Source: a virus. From it: DNA of 40,896 bases. The notes under the pieces were generated by a model. It was not told the DNA's origin and did no database searches. It saw nothing but the letters and a program-made list of their open reading frames with translations. The stretch covers positions 1 through 40,896 of IMG/VR virus record IMGVR_UViG_3300009285_000496. One strand, 5' to 3'. Position 1 is the first letter of the stretch. Each line of letters starts with the position of its first letter. Positions 15,490-24,503 of the stretch are shown piece by piece. The position numbers were made by a program, and so were the translations under genes.

Positions 15490-15710
15490 TTTTAATACTC
15501 CTAAAGTTAAATGAAAGGTTTTAAGTATCGACCATAAGTTGTCGTCACAATTAAAACGCCCATGTTAACCCTCGGCGGCAGGCACTTCTTTTACTTGAAT
15601 TCGTTCGCCCTTAAAGGCGGCAGTAGTCTGATATTCACGAGGCACAATCTCATATCAGACAAACAAAAACTTGTGCTATGTCGTTAATTTACATGCTACT
15701 TTAATAAATG
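15490..15710 (-). promoter_or_regulatory. Scaffold-coat intergenic leader with two inverted repeats
   Basis: No gene is seen here. GTCTGATAT at 15626-15634 and ATATCAGAC at 15652-15660 are perfect nine-base inverted repeats around a 17-base loop. A weaker CGCC/GGCG pair lies just before it (about 15606-15619). The position suggests a regulatory leader or partial terminator that separates coat expression from scaffold expression. No convincing -35/-10 pair was found by eye. Confidence 0.5.
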
Positions 15711-16445
15711 TCAACCTTTAAGAATGTCGTTGAATGAACTTGGCCCATTCCATATCTGGCTATTACTTCCAGTGCTTCGTGCGCCAGAAAGAGATGTTGG
15801 CAATGATTCGAGTTCTTTTTTCTTTGATTCTGCCTTTTCGGCAAACTCTGCCTCAATCTTAAGACGAAGTTCTTTTTCCTTAGCTGCAAGCATTGAATCA
15901 AGATTTCCTGCATTGTTTAAGTCTTGGTAGTTTTTCCCTAGCTTATAGGCAAATTCCGCAGGATTTGGCGAATTCAACCATTGTTCACGAAGTCCAGGGG
16001 TTTGCTGTAAGACCTCTGCAAAAACATCTATCTTCTCATCAAAGTCAGAATATTTTGTCCGCGCAATGTCTTCAACAGTATTCAGGCGTGTTTCGCGCAT
16101 CATGCCTTGAACTTCGGTTTTGAACTGCAAAAGTTTTTCTTCTGGGTCTTCCCAGAATTGCTTTGGCTCTTCTACTGGGCGACTGGCTTCCATTTCAGCA
16201 ATACGGCGCTCAAGGTCTTGGCGCTTCCTTCGCTCATCCTTTGCAGAAGCAAGTAATGCCCGTTCTTTGTCGGTCATTTTTTGCTGCTCTTGCTTTTGTT
16301 CTTGCTTTACTTCTGGCTTAACTTCTTGTTTCTCAACAGGCTTTTCTTCTACAACTTCATTTTTCTGTTCTACAGGCTTATCAATTGCCTGCTCTTCAAC
16401 AGCTTGGATTTCATCAGACAAAACATTATCAAGACTTTCAGACAT
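15711..16445 (-). CDS. Capsid scaffolding protein
   Basis: This 244-residue protein is highly charged and helical: an acidic Glu/Val/Lys-rich N-terminus (VVEEKPVEKQEVKPEVK), EQKQEQQKMTDKERALLAS, and a C-terminal LRLKIEAEFAEKAESKKKEL coiled coil. It ends with a basic/polar tail (SSFNDILKG). Composition and position directly before the N4-type coat gene are those of an internal scaffolding protein that guides shell assembly and then leaves. Confidence 0.8.
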   Translation of the reverse strand: MSESLDNVLSDEIQAVEEQAIDKPVEQKNEVVEEKPVEKQEVKPEVKQEQKQEQQKMTDKERALLASAKDERRKRQDLERRIAEMEASRPVEEPKQFWEDPEEKLLQFKTEVQGMMRETRLNTVEDIARTKYSDFDEKIDVFAEVLQQTPGLREQWLNSPNPAEFAYKLGKNYQDLNNAGNLDSMLAAKEKELRLKIEAEFAEKAESKKKELESLPTSLSGARSTGSNSQIWNGPSSFNDILKG

Positions 16446-16463
16446 TTAAATCTCCTATTTTCG

Positions 16464-16506
16464 CCCGATGCACGGCGGCTGCTTGGCACAATCCCTTGCC
16501 ATCGGG
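16464..16506 (-). promoter_or_regulatory. Intergenic hairpin before the scaffold gene
   Basis: CCCGATG (16464-16470) and CATCGGG (16500-16506) are perfect inverted repeats with a 29-base loop. They fill the gap between the unknown 16507-16878 gene and the scaffold gene. On the minus transcript the second arm is followed by CGAAAAT, not a strong terminator. Likely RNA processing or partial attenuation. Confidence 0.45.
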
Positions 16507-16878
16507 TCAAACATTTGCTGCTATCAATATTACTAAAAGTGATTCTTCCTCTCTACTCCTAAACTCTTTCTGCATCAAGTATTTGATTTCTCTATCTATT
16601 TCAACAAGCGACATTTCAATCACTTGTGTATCCTGATCAAAGATCCTTGATAACTGACTACTTGCTTCTTGCGCTACCTCTTGCTGAATCTCAAGACGTT
16701 CTTCGATTACTGTTTTATTCTTGCGGTGAAGTATTCCAGTTGGCTTATAGGCTACAGGATTATCACCTTTCCCGCCATGATAAGCCACTTCTGACTCAAC
16801 AACCTCATTGTCTAGCGCAGAGAATAGAGCGCCAGAAAATAATTTACCATTGAATAAACTACCGTTAAGCAGCGCCAT
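16507..16878 (-). CDS. Small phage protein, unknown, next to the appendage module
   Basis: This protein has 123 residues. It opens ALLNGSLFNGKLFSGALF, a short repetitive Gly/Leu/Phe stretch, followed by a charged helical part (NKTVIEERLEIQQEVAQE, SLVEIDREIKYLMQKEFRSR). The repeated NGxLF pattern is typical of small proteins next to phage fibre or head genes. Its first codons overlap the end of the GC-rich gene upstream by 14 bases, and its base composition returns to AT-rich, which marks the edge of the module. Function unknown. Confidence 0.6.
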   Translation of the reverse strand: MALLNGSLFNGKLFSGALFSALDNEVVESEVAYHGGKGDNPVAYKPTGILHRKNKTVIEERLEIQQEVAQEASSQLSRIFDQDTQVIEMSLVEIDREIKYLMQKEFRSREEESLLVILIAANV

Positions 16879-18154
16879 TTGTCACAGGCGTACCGTTACC
16901 GGCAGCGTCCGTCGGAGTAAGCGTTATGCGTGTGGTTATGCCGTCTACACCTGCGTAAACCTCTGTATCAGTGCCAAGACCTGAGCGCTTACCGGCCAGC
17001 GCTGCGAGCATAATGCGCATCATCTCTTCCGCAGTTAGCCCTTCAAGCGCTCGCTGCCATACGGCATTACCGGCCATTTCCGGATTCTGCAAAGCTTCCG
17101 TGCTGACCGTCATGGCTGAGTTGTTGATGATGTTGGCAATGCCGCGCACGTAGACTGTGCCTGCGGTGCAGCTTGCATCCAGCGTGATGGTCGCGCCGGA
17201 GGCAATGTCCAGGCAGATCGTGTTGGCCGGGTCGGTGCTGTTGGTGATCTTGATCGGGCCTGCGAAATTACGGAAGGCCACGTGGCGCGCCGTGCCGGAC
17301 AGGTCAAGAACAGGCAAATCGACAGTGCCTAGCCCGACACAGCCGGATTTACAGTCCACAAAATAAATATTCTGCGTCCCCGTCGTACTCAGCGCGCCTG
17401 AGATCATGCAGCCCTCAAGAAATCCTTCAAGGCCCGCCACATTTGAAACGTAGCAGTGCTTAAGGTAGGCGTATCCATCCAGCGTGCCGGTCAGGATCAT
17501 GTCCTCGAACTGTGTGCCGGTGACTACAGCCCCGGCATTGACCGTGACTTGTGTTGCAATCGCATTCTCGCCGCGCAGCACATAGCCTGAGAGATCATCA
17601 CCTGTATCGAGTGTCAGGCTGTCGTGAATGACGAACACCTCGAAGCCGCGCACGCTGGCAATGAGTTTTGCGTCCGTGATGTTGTTGCTCGGGGCTGCGT
17701 GTGTGCCGGCTGGATAAGCAGTGCCGCCAACGCCGTGGGCAATATCCACAGCCACCTCTTTGCCGAACGCGCCATCCTCGGCTGCCCTGATGTTGACCAG
17801 ACCAGCGGAATTGTTGGGCACCACGGATACGCTGTTGACGTTCTTCTTCGAGTGGATGTTGTTGTTCGACCCGACGATGTTGACCTGGTAGGTGCCATTC
17901 TCGAAGGTGATGGTGTACGGCGACAGAATCTCAATCGTGCGGGCATAGGCCAGCCCGTCAATCACCACTTCGGTGTTGTGGCGGAACGGGTACGGCATAG
18001 GCTGCCCGGCTTCGCTGTCCGCCCAGTCTGCCAGCCACATGCGGAACGTATTGCTGTTCAGCTCCCTGATTTCTGTCGGGGATGACTGAATGAGCGTCAA
18101 ATCCGCCTTGGGGACGGTGATGACATATGTGCTGCAATTAACAGAGATCGTCAT
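16865..18154 (-). CDS. Beta-helix structural protein (appendage module, third large gene)
   Basis: This protein has 429 residues from ATG 18154, one base after the stop of the preceding gene, rather than an upstream start. A conserved N-terminus (TYVITVPKADLTLIQSSPTE, IRELNSNTFRMWLADWADSE) is followed by beta strands. From about residue 180 there are repeated short strands with turns (GYVLRGENAIATQVTVNAG, GYAYLKHCYVSNVAGLEG, ISGALSTTGTQNIYFVDC) typical of a right-handed parallel beta-helix. A helical C-terminus (LEGLTAEEMMRIMLAALAG) follows. It is probably a virion appendage or fibre; I know the N-terminal pattern only from phage proteins of unknown role. It is distinctly more GC-rich than the flanking portal and scaffold genes. 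Confidence 0.65.
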   Translation of the reverse strand: MTISVNCSTYVITVPKADLTLIQSSPTEIRELNSNTFRMWLADWADSEAGQPMPYPFRHNTEVVIDGLAYARTIEILSPYTITFENGTYQVNIVGSNNNIHSKKNVNSVSVVPNNSAGLVNIRAAEDGAFGKEVAVDIAHGVGGTAYPAGTHAAPSNNITDAKLIASVRGFEVFVIHDSLTLDTGDDLSGYVLRGENAIATQVTVNAGAVVTGTQFEDMILTGTLDGYAYLKHCYVSNVAGLEGFLEGCMISGALSTTGTQNIYFVDCKSGCVGLGTVDLPVLDLSGTARHVAFRNFAGPIKITNSTDPANTICLDIASGATITLDASCTAGTVYVRGIANIINNSAMTVSTEALQNPEMAGNAVWQRALEGLTAEEMMRIMLAALAGKRSGLGTDTEVYAGVDGITTRITLTPTDAAGNGTPVTNGAA

Positions 18155-18155
18155 T

Positions 18156-20030
18156 TTAATCGTCCGATACAAGCACGGCTGATGGGGTTGCGCCAGTCGA
18201 GCTGCTGATGGTGCCACTCATCGCGCCCTGCTTGTAGTAGGGGGCTGATGAAGACTTGCGCGCCCATCCGACATAAGGCTGTGCGCTTGAGAATACGCGG
18301 CTCATGGTTACCTGCCCGTTCACATTGGTGAGATCGTGCAATACAACATAGGTGCTCTTAATGGTTCCGGTCGGACTGCTTCCCGGCGTGCTGGCCATCG
18401 TGTAGCTGTAGCTGTCGTTGTTAATCTTGGTGGTCGAAAAAATGCCGTTGTTGGCATCCAGACTTGCCCCGCTGATCGTCACTTTGTCATTGGTCGCCAT
18501 GCCGTGGGCGGTGTGCGTCACGGTCGCGGTTGTGCCGCTGTTGACAATGGTCACTGTCGCGTCATACGGCATCGGGCCGCCTGCTGCCGCACGGATAAAC
18601 ACACGGGCGGACTGGATCGGCGCGCCGGTAGCGTCCGACACGGTTGCAGTGACACTCACCGCGCCAGATATGACATTCACTGTCGCGCCAGCAGTGCGTA
18701 TGCTTGGCGTTGTACCTCCGGATATGCTGATGTTTATGATGCCGCTGGCAATATTGACGAAGATCGCCTCGTTACCGGTAGAGCCGTCGCTGGCCGCGTA
18801 ACCAGTCCATGTGATGTTTGTCAGCGTTATGTCGGAAACTGTGCCAGTGATCTCCAGCCCATGGCCTGTACCATCGCTGGTGAATGTTGCGTTGCTGATG
18901 AGTGCAGCATTTGCCGGTGATGATGCAGTTACTCCGATAGAGCCAGACGGCTGGTCAAACTTACAGCCAGTGAACGTTCCCCCACCAACAGTCACCAGCC
19001 CACAACGACGGAATGTCGTGTTGAGCACCGTGCTGGCCGACTGGAAGGTGAACGCATCCATGTCCGTGAAGGTGCAGTTGTCGAAGTTGATGTCGGCGTT
19101 GTCTGTCACCAGCAGCCTGCCCTTCGATACCGTGCCGAGGGCGCTGATTGAAATGCCCGTCCAGTCAACACGACTGGTCGCGTTTTGCACTTCAAAAGTA
19201 TTGAAGTTGGCCGTAACAAATGGGGTGGCCTGAATGTTGATGGTCTTGTTCGAGTCGCGGAAGTCCACTGCTGTCGCCGCAGACCCCATCTGGAATAGAC
19301 CCTGCATCTTGTAAGATGAACCGCCATCCGGCTGCATCAAACCAAGGCGGTTCCATCCGTTGGTGCCGTCGTTGTAGTCGTTGAACGTGCCAGCACCGGT
19401 GAATGTCGCATAGCCGTTGGCCAGATCGCCGCCCGTGCAAAGTAGGTAGCAGCGACCAAAGCGAATAGCGCCCAGCGCCGCCGGGTTGCCCTTGGCTACC
19501 GCGTTGTCCACGTTGTACGCCACGCCGAAATACTGGTTTGTTCCGGATGGGGTGCCTTGCGTCGCACTTGCCGTTACTGTTGGGTTGATGGGGTTGCACT
19601 TCCACCCGCCATATGGGTGGGTATCGTCGCCGTCTACATAAAACCTGTAGTAGTTAGCCAAACTGCTGCCGACAAGTGCTTGAATGCCGCCACTAGCCTG
19701 CGCTGACACAGAGTTTGGGCAGGTGAACATCTGCCAGAACAAAAACGCCCCGTCAGTAGGTAGTGAAGCTGCGTTGGTCGTTCCCGCGCCTAATCCACCA
19801 ATACCGGTAGCGTTGAATGATTTATCCGCTGTTGCTACACCGAGAATAAAATAGTCTGTGTCCTGCGTCGGCAAGCCGCCAGCTGTTGAGCCGGTAGGTT
19901 CGCCGTGTGTGAGCGTACCAAGGCAGCCTGTCGTAGTCAGGGCGCTCGTCGAGTCCTGACGGTAAATAGTGCCCTTGGTGGTATCGGCCGTAACCGTTGC
20001 GAGGTCTGTGGCGTAGGCTGCTGCGGTCAT
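18156..20030 (-). CDS. Beta-helix structural protein with Ig-like C-terminus (appendage module)
   Basis: This protein has 624 residues. An N-terminal beta domain (TIYRQDSTSALTTTGCLGTL, AFLFWQMFTCPNSVSAQAS, IRFGRCYLLCTGGDLANGYA) leads into a beta-helix-like middle (NADINFDNCTFTDMDAFTF, STVLNTTFRRCGLVTVGGG, GHGLEITGTVSDITLTNITW). C-terminal Ig-like strands follow (AVSVTATVSDATGAPIQSAR) with an inserted HGMATNDKVTISGAS unit. No secretion signal. Neighbours on both sides share its composition, so all four genes from 16865 to 22139 act as one unit, likely building a large surface appendage. Function is inferred from fold only. Confidence 0.65.
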   Translation of the reverse strand: MTAAAYATDLATVTADTTKGTIYRQDSTSALTTTGCLGTLTHGEPTGSTAGGLPTQDTDYFILGVATADKSFNATGIGGLGAGTTNAASLPTDGAFLFWQMFTCPNSVSAQASGGIQALVGSSLANYYRFYVDGDDTHPYGGWKCNPINPTVTASATQGTPSGTNQYFGVAYNVDNAVAKGNPAALGAIRFGRCYLLCTGGDLANGYATFTGAGTFNDYNDGTNGWNRLGLMQPDGGSSYKMQGLFQMGSAATAVDFRDSNKTINIQATPFVTANFNTFEVQNATSRVDWTGISISALGTVSKGRLLVTDNADINFDNCTFTDMDAFTFQSASTVLNTTFRRCGLVTVGGGTFTGCKFDQPSGSIGVTASSPANAALISNATFTSDGTGHGLEITGTVSDITLTNITWTGYAASDGSTGNEAIFVNIASGIINISISGGTTPSIRTAGATVNVISGAVSVTATVSDATGAPIQSARVFIRAAAGGPMPYDATVTIVNSGTTATVTHTAHGMATNDKVTISGASLDANNGIFSTTKINNDSYSYTMASTPGSSPTGTIKSTYVVLHDLTNVNGQVTMSRVFSSAQPYVGWARKSSSAPYYKQGAMSGTISSSTGATPSAVLVSDD

Positions 20031-20410
20031 GCCAGTATCTCCGCCGCCCTGATTGATGTGATCAACCCCACTGCCGCCAAGTAGTTGACCCCTGCAATGG
20101 TTGTTGCGCTGTCGAGCCGCACAAGCTCTGTGCTCTCCAGTAGGTACATGAAATCACCCACAATCTGATTGGTGCTTGACTGTATCGCGATGCGCTCAGC
20201 CGATGTAAATCGGTTCAGGAATTCAAGCGTGGTCAACGTCCTCACGGCACGGATGAACGCATCCGCCGCATCGTCCCACACATGGGTGTTCAGGTCTGGT
20301 ATATCCCCATCCATCTCATGGACAGACCAGCCGGTCAGCCCAAGCGAATATGGATTGCTTGTTGTGACCAGCGTCGCGCCATCCTTTGTGAGTACGTAGT
20401 AATTAGGCAT
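20027..20410 (-). CDS. Small appendage-module protein, possible fibre chaperone
   Basis: This 127-residue protein overlaps its neighbours on both sides by four to eight bases. It has an N-terminal beta stretch (NYYVLTKDGATLVTTSNPYS), VWDDAADAFIRAV, and a helical C-terminal half (TTLEFLNRFTSAERIAIQS, YLLESTELVRLDSATTIAG). The LEFLNRFTSAERIAI helix recurs in small phage proteins beside fibre genes. It may be an assembly chaperone or joining subunit; inference from position. Confidence 0.6.
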   Translation of the reverse strand: MPNYYVLTKDGATLVTTSNPYSLGLTGWSVHEMDGDIPDLNTHVWDDAADAFIRAVRTLTTLEFLNRFTSAERIAIQSSTNQIVGDFMYLLESTELVRLDSATTIAGVNYLAAVGLITSIRAAEILA

Positions 20411-22139
20411 CGCTGACAGGGCTTACTGTAGCCGAGCCGCCAGTGCTGCCGAGCGATCCGGTCGTTTTTGCGGGCTTGATCGAGTCCGTGTACAGCGGGC
20501 CAGTTCCACCGAAGCGCGCCTCAACGTACAGTGTCTGGTTGGCCGACTGAACCGTGTTGTAGCTGATGCTGGTGCCGGTTGCCACTGCGTCGATGTAGCT
20601 GATAAAAATGTTCGCTCCAACTACGGCATTATTCGTGCTGAAATCGTGCGCCGTGATGGTGAAGGTCTTGGTGCCGGTATTGACGGCAGAGTACGGGTGG
20701 CGGGTGTACTCGCCATTTGCACGCAGGATGCGGATCGTGCCTGATGTTGGTGTGTTGGCCGGGATCGCCTCGTCAACCACGACACTCGTTACCGCCACGC
20801 CATTCAGCAGGTTGGTGTTCGACAGCTGGGTGTACAGGATGCCGCCAGCGCCGTCCTCTGGCGCGACCAGCACGCGGTAGCCAGATAGCACGCCATTGAC
20901 CGTGAACTGCACGTTGTTCGGCGGCTGGCGGGTGGTGCCATCCAGCGCGGTGATCTTGTCGTTCACAGACAAGTCGGCGTACTCAAGCGAGAAGCCATAG
21001 GCGCCCACAATTGAGCTGCCGGTCGATTGCCCGCAGAATGGAGTGGACAGGGGCTTCTCGACACCGGCTGCAGCAGTGGTGGCCGATACTGCGCCCTGTG
21101 TAACCGTCATCGCGCTGCCAGGAGCTACGCCGGTCAGCAGCTGGATATACAGAATGTTGTCGGTCGTGTCGTTGGCAAGAATCTGGCCGGTACCAGCAGT
21201 CGCGCCAGACCCCCACGAAAGTGGAGTCGCGTCGCCCTCGACGAAAGCGCCGCCTGTCGGGGTGCCGATGTCCACCAGATGGGTGATGCCACGGAAGCGC
21301 TCACCGGGGATGCCGTACAGCGTGCCAGTTTCGCCATTGCGCGACAGGTACTTCATCCTCTCGTAGAACTGGTTGATGGTGTAAGTAGACTTGTCCCACT
21401 CAGAATAGTATTCCTCGTTGGTGGTGTCCTGGTTCACGTCGATCAGGTTGTAACCAGATGTGACGTTCGTGATACCAGTCCAAGTGGCGACCGTGCCGGA
21501 TGCTGTGATGTTGTTCAGGTCGTCGGCATAGGTCAGCGGCACCACGTTCACACCGCGACCTGTGGCCGGGATACGGAATTCGGAGAAGGTCTTGCCCCAT
21601 TCGCGTGTGGTGAACAGCAGCGTGCCGTTGTCGATATAGGCGCCTGCGCTCTTCACCTTGACCATGAAGCGCATGGCCACACCGTTTGCAGGGTCTGGAT
21701 TGATACCAGCGAAGCTCTCGCCGTCCGGGGTGTTGTTCCAGAATTTAGTGGCCAGCACGGCGTTGTTCTGGATGACGTTCACGATCACACCCCGGTTTGC
21801 TACCACCGAGATGCCGTCGTAAATAACCTCGGTGCCGCCTGAACCCTGAATAATCGAGCCGCCGTAAATATACTCGCTGGCCTTTGTGGTGTATGTGTCA
21901 TCGAGTGCAAAGCCGTTCAGCAACTGGATGATGGTATCGAACTTTTTATCAGCCGGAACCAGTGTAGCGATGTCCATGTAGTCATCGCCGGAGATCGTGG
22001 CGTCATCCGCCAAGTCCTGCATCCAGCGGTACAGCTCCAGTACGGTGACGTAGTTGGCTGTTGCAGTGCCGTGCGCGCCGCCGATGTAGCGGATGCTCTT
22101 GTCTGATCTGATCTGCCATTTTGATGAGTCGAGCGCCAT
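20403..22139 (-). CDS. Large beta-rich structural protein (appendage module, first gene)
   Basis: This protein has 578 residues. It opens ALDSSKWQIRSDKSIRYIGG and continues YVTVLELYRWMQDLADDATI, then TIIQLLNGFALDDTYTTKAS, an N-terminal pattern I associate with a phage virion protein family of unknown role. The rest is beta-rich, with Ig-like modules (GGAFVEGDATPLSWGSGATA, QFTVNGVLSGYRVLVAPED) and a C-terminal SISYNTVQSANQTLYVEARF strand set. It is the first gene downstream of the portal in transcription order, an unusual place since portal and scaffold are normally adjacent. It is probably attached to the portal or vertex. Confidence 0.65.
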   Translation of the reverse strand: MALDSSKWQIRSDKSIRYIGGAHGTATANYVTVLELYRWMQDLADDATISGDDYMDIATLVPADKKFDTIIQLLNGFALDDTYTTKASEYIYGGSIIQGSGGTEVIYDGISVVANRGVIVNVIQNNAVLATKFWNNTPDGESFAGINPDPANGVAMRFMVKVKSAGAYIDNGTLLFTTREWGKTFSEFRIPATGRGVNVVPLTYADDLNNITASGTVATWTGITNVTSGYNLIDVNQDTTNEEYYSEWDKSTYTINQFYERMKYLSRNGETGTLYGIPGERFRGITHLVDIGTPTGGAFVEGDATPLSWGSGATAGTGQILANDTTDNILYIQLLTGVAPGSAMTVTQGAVSATTAAAGVEKPLSTPFCGQSTGSSIVGAYGFSLEYADLSVNDKITALDGTTRQPPNNVQFTVNGVLSGYRVLVAPEDGAGGILYTQLSNTNLLNGVAVTSVVVDEAIPANTPTSGTIRILRANGEYTRHPYSAVNTGTKTFTITAHDFSTNNAVVGANIFISYIDAVATGTSISYNTVQSANQTLYVEARFGGTGPLYTDSIKPAKTTGSLGSTGGSATVSPVSDA

Positions 22140-22141
22140 GA

Positions 22142-22225
22142 TTATTCCTTTATTTTATATTCAGTCGTTGCAATTTCTGTTGCTGTCGCGCAACATGTTA
22201 ATGTTGCGTCAACGTAGTAGCCCAT
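22142..22225 (-). CDS. Possible 27-residue peptide between portal and appendage genes
   Basis: From ATG 22225 the minus strand reads MGYYVDATLTCCATATEIA and stops TAA at 22144-22142, three bases before the ATG of the next gene. A weak ribosome site (GTGGGAT) precedes it. The CGCAACAT hairpin lies inside it, so it may be a leader peptide instead. Low confidence because so short an open frame can occur by chance. Confidence 0.3.
   Translation of the reverse strand: MGYYVDATLTCCATATEIATTEYKIKE
22189..22208 (-). promoter_or_regulatory. Hairpin downstream of the portal gene
   Basis: CGCAACAT and ATGTTGCG are a perfect eight-base inverted repeat with a GTTA loop, 25 bases after the portal stop. 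On the minus transcript it has no U-run, so it is more likely a processing or partial termination signal at the junction with the GC-rich appendage module. It is also a potential site for module exchange. Confidence 0.5.
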
Positions 22226-22233
22226 ATATCCCA

Positions 22234-24501
22234 CTAGTTCACTGTAGCGCCCATTAACTGACCGTCTTTCTTAATCAGATTAATAGTCTTTTTCTGGTTA
22301 AGTCCTTCAACGATCTGCTGAACTGCACCCATGAAATTTTCGTGCATTTGCATTACAGAGTTATTGTCTACTTCGCCTTCTTGCATATCTTCTCTCATGT
22401 CACTTGCAGAATTCTCATTCTCTTGGTTCTGTATCATGCCTTGAATCTTGATTTCATGTTGAGCAATTAGGTTTTGAACCTTATTGATTGCTGAATCAAG
22501 GTCATTGTCCACATTGGCTTCAAGTTTCATTCGCTCAAGCTCAATCTTAGAAAGCGCAGACTCTCTTTCTAGCTCAAGATTAGCTTGTAGTTTAGCTCTT
22601 TCGAGTTCAAGTTCCTGAGCTTGAATTTCCGCTTTCATCTGGAATTCTGCTTGTACTTCTTCGCGTCTTGCCTCAAGTTTAGCCTGAATCTCTTGTGCTG
22701 AAAGCTGGAGTTTAGCTTGTGACTCTTGAACTCCAGATTTAAGCATTTGATTCTCTTGTTGGAGTTTTTGGCCTTCCTGCTGCATCATCTTGATCTGATC
22801 TTGCATCTGGGTCATTTGTTGCTGAACTTTTGGCGGAACTTGTCCGCCTTGTTCGCTCATCAATTTGATAATCTCATCTTTGTTTGAGATAGGAGAAGCT
22901 TTGATAACAGCAATCGGAGGCATTGGAAAACCGGACTTGACCATTTCACTGATAGTCGAGAAGTCTTCAAGCTGGGTAGTAAGTGAATCAGGGGCGTCTG
23001 AGATGATAATATCAACATCAAGCCCGGCAATGTCGTTTTCAGTAGAAACGACTTCTTTCATCATTGGATCTAATTGGATTTGTTGCTGAATCTGTTGCAA
23101 GACTTCAGGAGGAGCACCTTGTTCGGTGGCTTGTTTAAGTAGCATTTCACCCTTGGTGACGGGTTTGTTCAAACCGACATATTTCAGGTTGATTTCGTCG
23201 TCAGTGAGGCGTATCCACTTCTCTGCTGTCCAGTATTGGCGGATTCTGTTCCAAATCTTACGATAGACTCGAATATCCAAGTGTTTCAACACGTCAAACA
23301 TTGGGGCTAGTTCGGTTTGAGAAGCGGCGGCTCTGTTTCTTAGAGCTACGCCGGACATGTTCCTTTGCTCTTTACCTGCTGCTGCTGAATTATAAGAAAC
23401 CGCATCGATTTCATTCTTTGCCTCGGCCAAAAGTTCAAACTGACCGTTCGCCATGTCTCCGGTCTGAAGGACTTCGAATTCCATTCCAGGGATGGTTTCG
23501 ATCAATCCGTCAGGTCGTGCTAGTTCAGCACGGGTCTTGTTAATATCCTCTACAGCTCCCTTTTCAATTCTTACTTGTCGAACCGAAAGAAGGTGAAGCG
23601 CCTTGCTCCCCCTCTTGTTGATTTCGTCTTGAATATCAAGAAGTTGGAAAGCTGCTCCGTATCTGTCATTCTCGCGAGTCACGAACAAAGAGCCGAATTC
23701 ATAAGGCCATTCGGTTTCACCATCTTCGTTCTTGTATGGAGAAACCATAGGCTCTACACAGTACCCACCCATGGTAAAGCAGGCATACTTCACTTGGCCG
23801 CCTTCGTGCCAGTACAATTCGACGATCTTCACTCGTTTACGGCTGTTATCCATCCAGCGAGGTTTGTCTTCGTAGGTATCCGATCCATCTTGCATGTTAT
23901 CCAGAATGTCTTTTGCGTTTGGATACAGAGAGATAGCATCGGAATAGTCCATCCAGACTACTTGACCCAAGTATTTCGCATCGGAAAAGTCTTTCCTGCG
24001 CGAATGTGGGTCGTAAATTAACCTGTCCCACTGAATATGGTTAACCTTGATAACTGGATCACCTCCTTTCGCCTCAACGATTACTTCAACACCACAAGAA
24101 CCTTCAATTAAAAGGTTTTCCCAAGCATCTGAACGTGTATTTTGGTAGAAATTGTCTTGAAGGACGTAACGTATTCCTTCGGAGGCTACATTAGCGGCTT
24201 TTTCGTGAACTGGAGTGCGTGCAAGAGACTTGGCGGTGGTTCTATTAGACCTCTCCATACCGAGAAGCCCGTCAATCTTTGGTTTTATTCTGTTTCGTAC
24301 CGTAGCGGCCTGTTTTTGGGCTGCAAGTTTCTTTTTGGCTTCTGCTGACCATTGATTAGAATCGTAGTAATCGCGGCATTTCTCGGATACTTTTCGACTG
24401 TCAACTGTAGAATCTTCGGAGTCGGTGACCCACTGGAGTAGTTTTGAATGTGTAGAATCCGTCTTCACATCTTCTATTGGGGATTTCGATTTTTTAGCCA
24501 T
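22234..24501 (-). CDS. Portal protein, P22-type
   Basis: This protein has 755 residues from ATG 24501, two bases after the terminase stop; an upstream in-frame ATG would overlap that gene. The clip/stem core is recognisable (RNRIKPKIDGLLGMERSNR, ENLLIEGSCGVEVIVEAKGG, AAAGKEQRNMSGVALRNRAA). From about residue 560 to 690 a long Gln/Glu-rich coiled coil (QQEGQKLQQENQMLKSGV, AQELELERAKLQANLELERE) forms the barrel seen in P22 portals. It makes the dodecameric DNA entry channel and works with the adjacent terminase. Confidence 0.9.
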   Translation of the reverse strand: MAKKSKSPIEDVKTDSTHSKLLQWVTDSEDSTVDSRKVSEKCRDYYDSNQWSAEAKKKLAAQKQAATVRNRIKPKIDGLLGMERSNRTTAKSLARTPVHEKAANVASEGIRYVLQDNFYQNTRSDAWENLLIEGSCGVEVIVEAKGGDPVIKVNHIQWDRLIYDPHSRRKDFSDAKYLGQVVWMDYSDAISLYPNAKDILDNMQDGSDTYEDKPRWMDNSRKRVKIVELYWHEGGQVKYACFTMGGYCVEPMVSPYKNEDGETEWPYEFGSLFVTRENDRYGAAFQLLDIQDEINKRGSKALHLLSVRQVRIEKGAVEDINKTRAELARPDGLIETIPGMEFEVLQTGDMANGQFELLAEAKNEIDAVSYNSAAAGKEQRNMSGVALRNRAAASQTELAPMFDVLKHLDIRVYRKIWNRIRQYWTAEKWIRLTDDEINLKYVGLNKPVTKGEMLLKQATEQGAPPEVLQQIQQQIQLDPMMKEVVSTENDIAGLDVDIIISDAPDSLTTQLEDFSTISEMVKSGFPMPPIAVIKASPISNKDEIIKLMSEQGGQVPPKVQQQMTQMQDQIKMMQQEGQKLQQENQMLKSGVQESQAKLQLSAQEIQAKLEARREEVQAEFQMKAEIQAQELELERAKLQANLELERESALSKIELERMKLEANVDNDLDSAINKVQNLIAQHEIKIQGMIQNQENENSASDMREDMQEGEVDNNSVMQMHENFMGAVQQIVEGLNQKKTINLIKKDGQLMGATVN

Positions 24502-24503
24502 AA

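Noticed and set aside
17624-21842. Long plus-strand frames opposite the appendage genes
   Set aside because: GC-rich coding DNA leaves antisense frames open by chance; minus-strand genes have overlaps, starts and beta-helix patterns.
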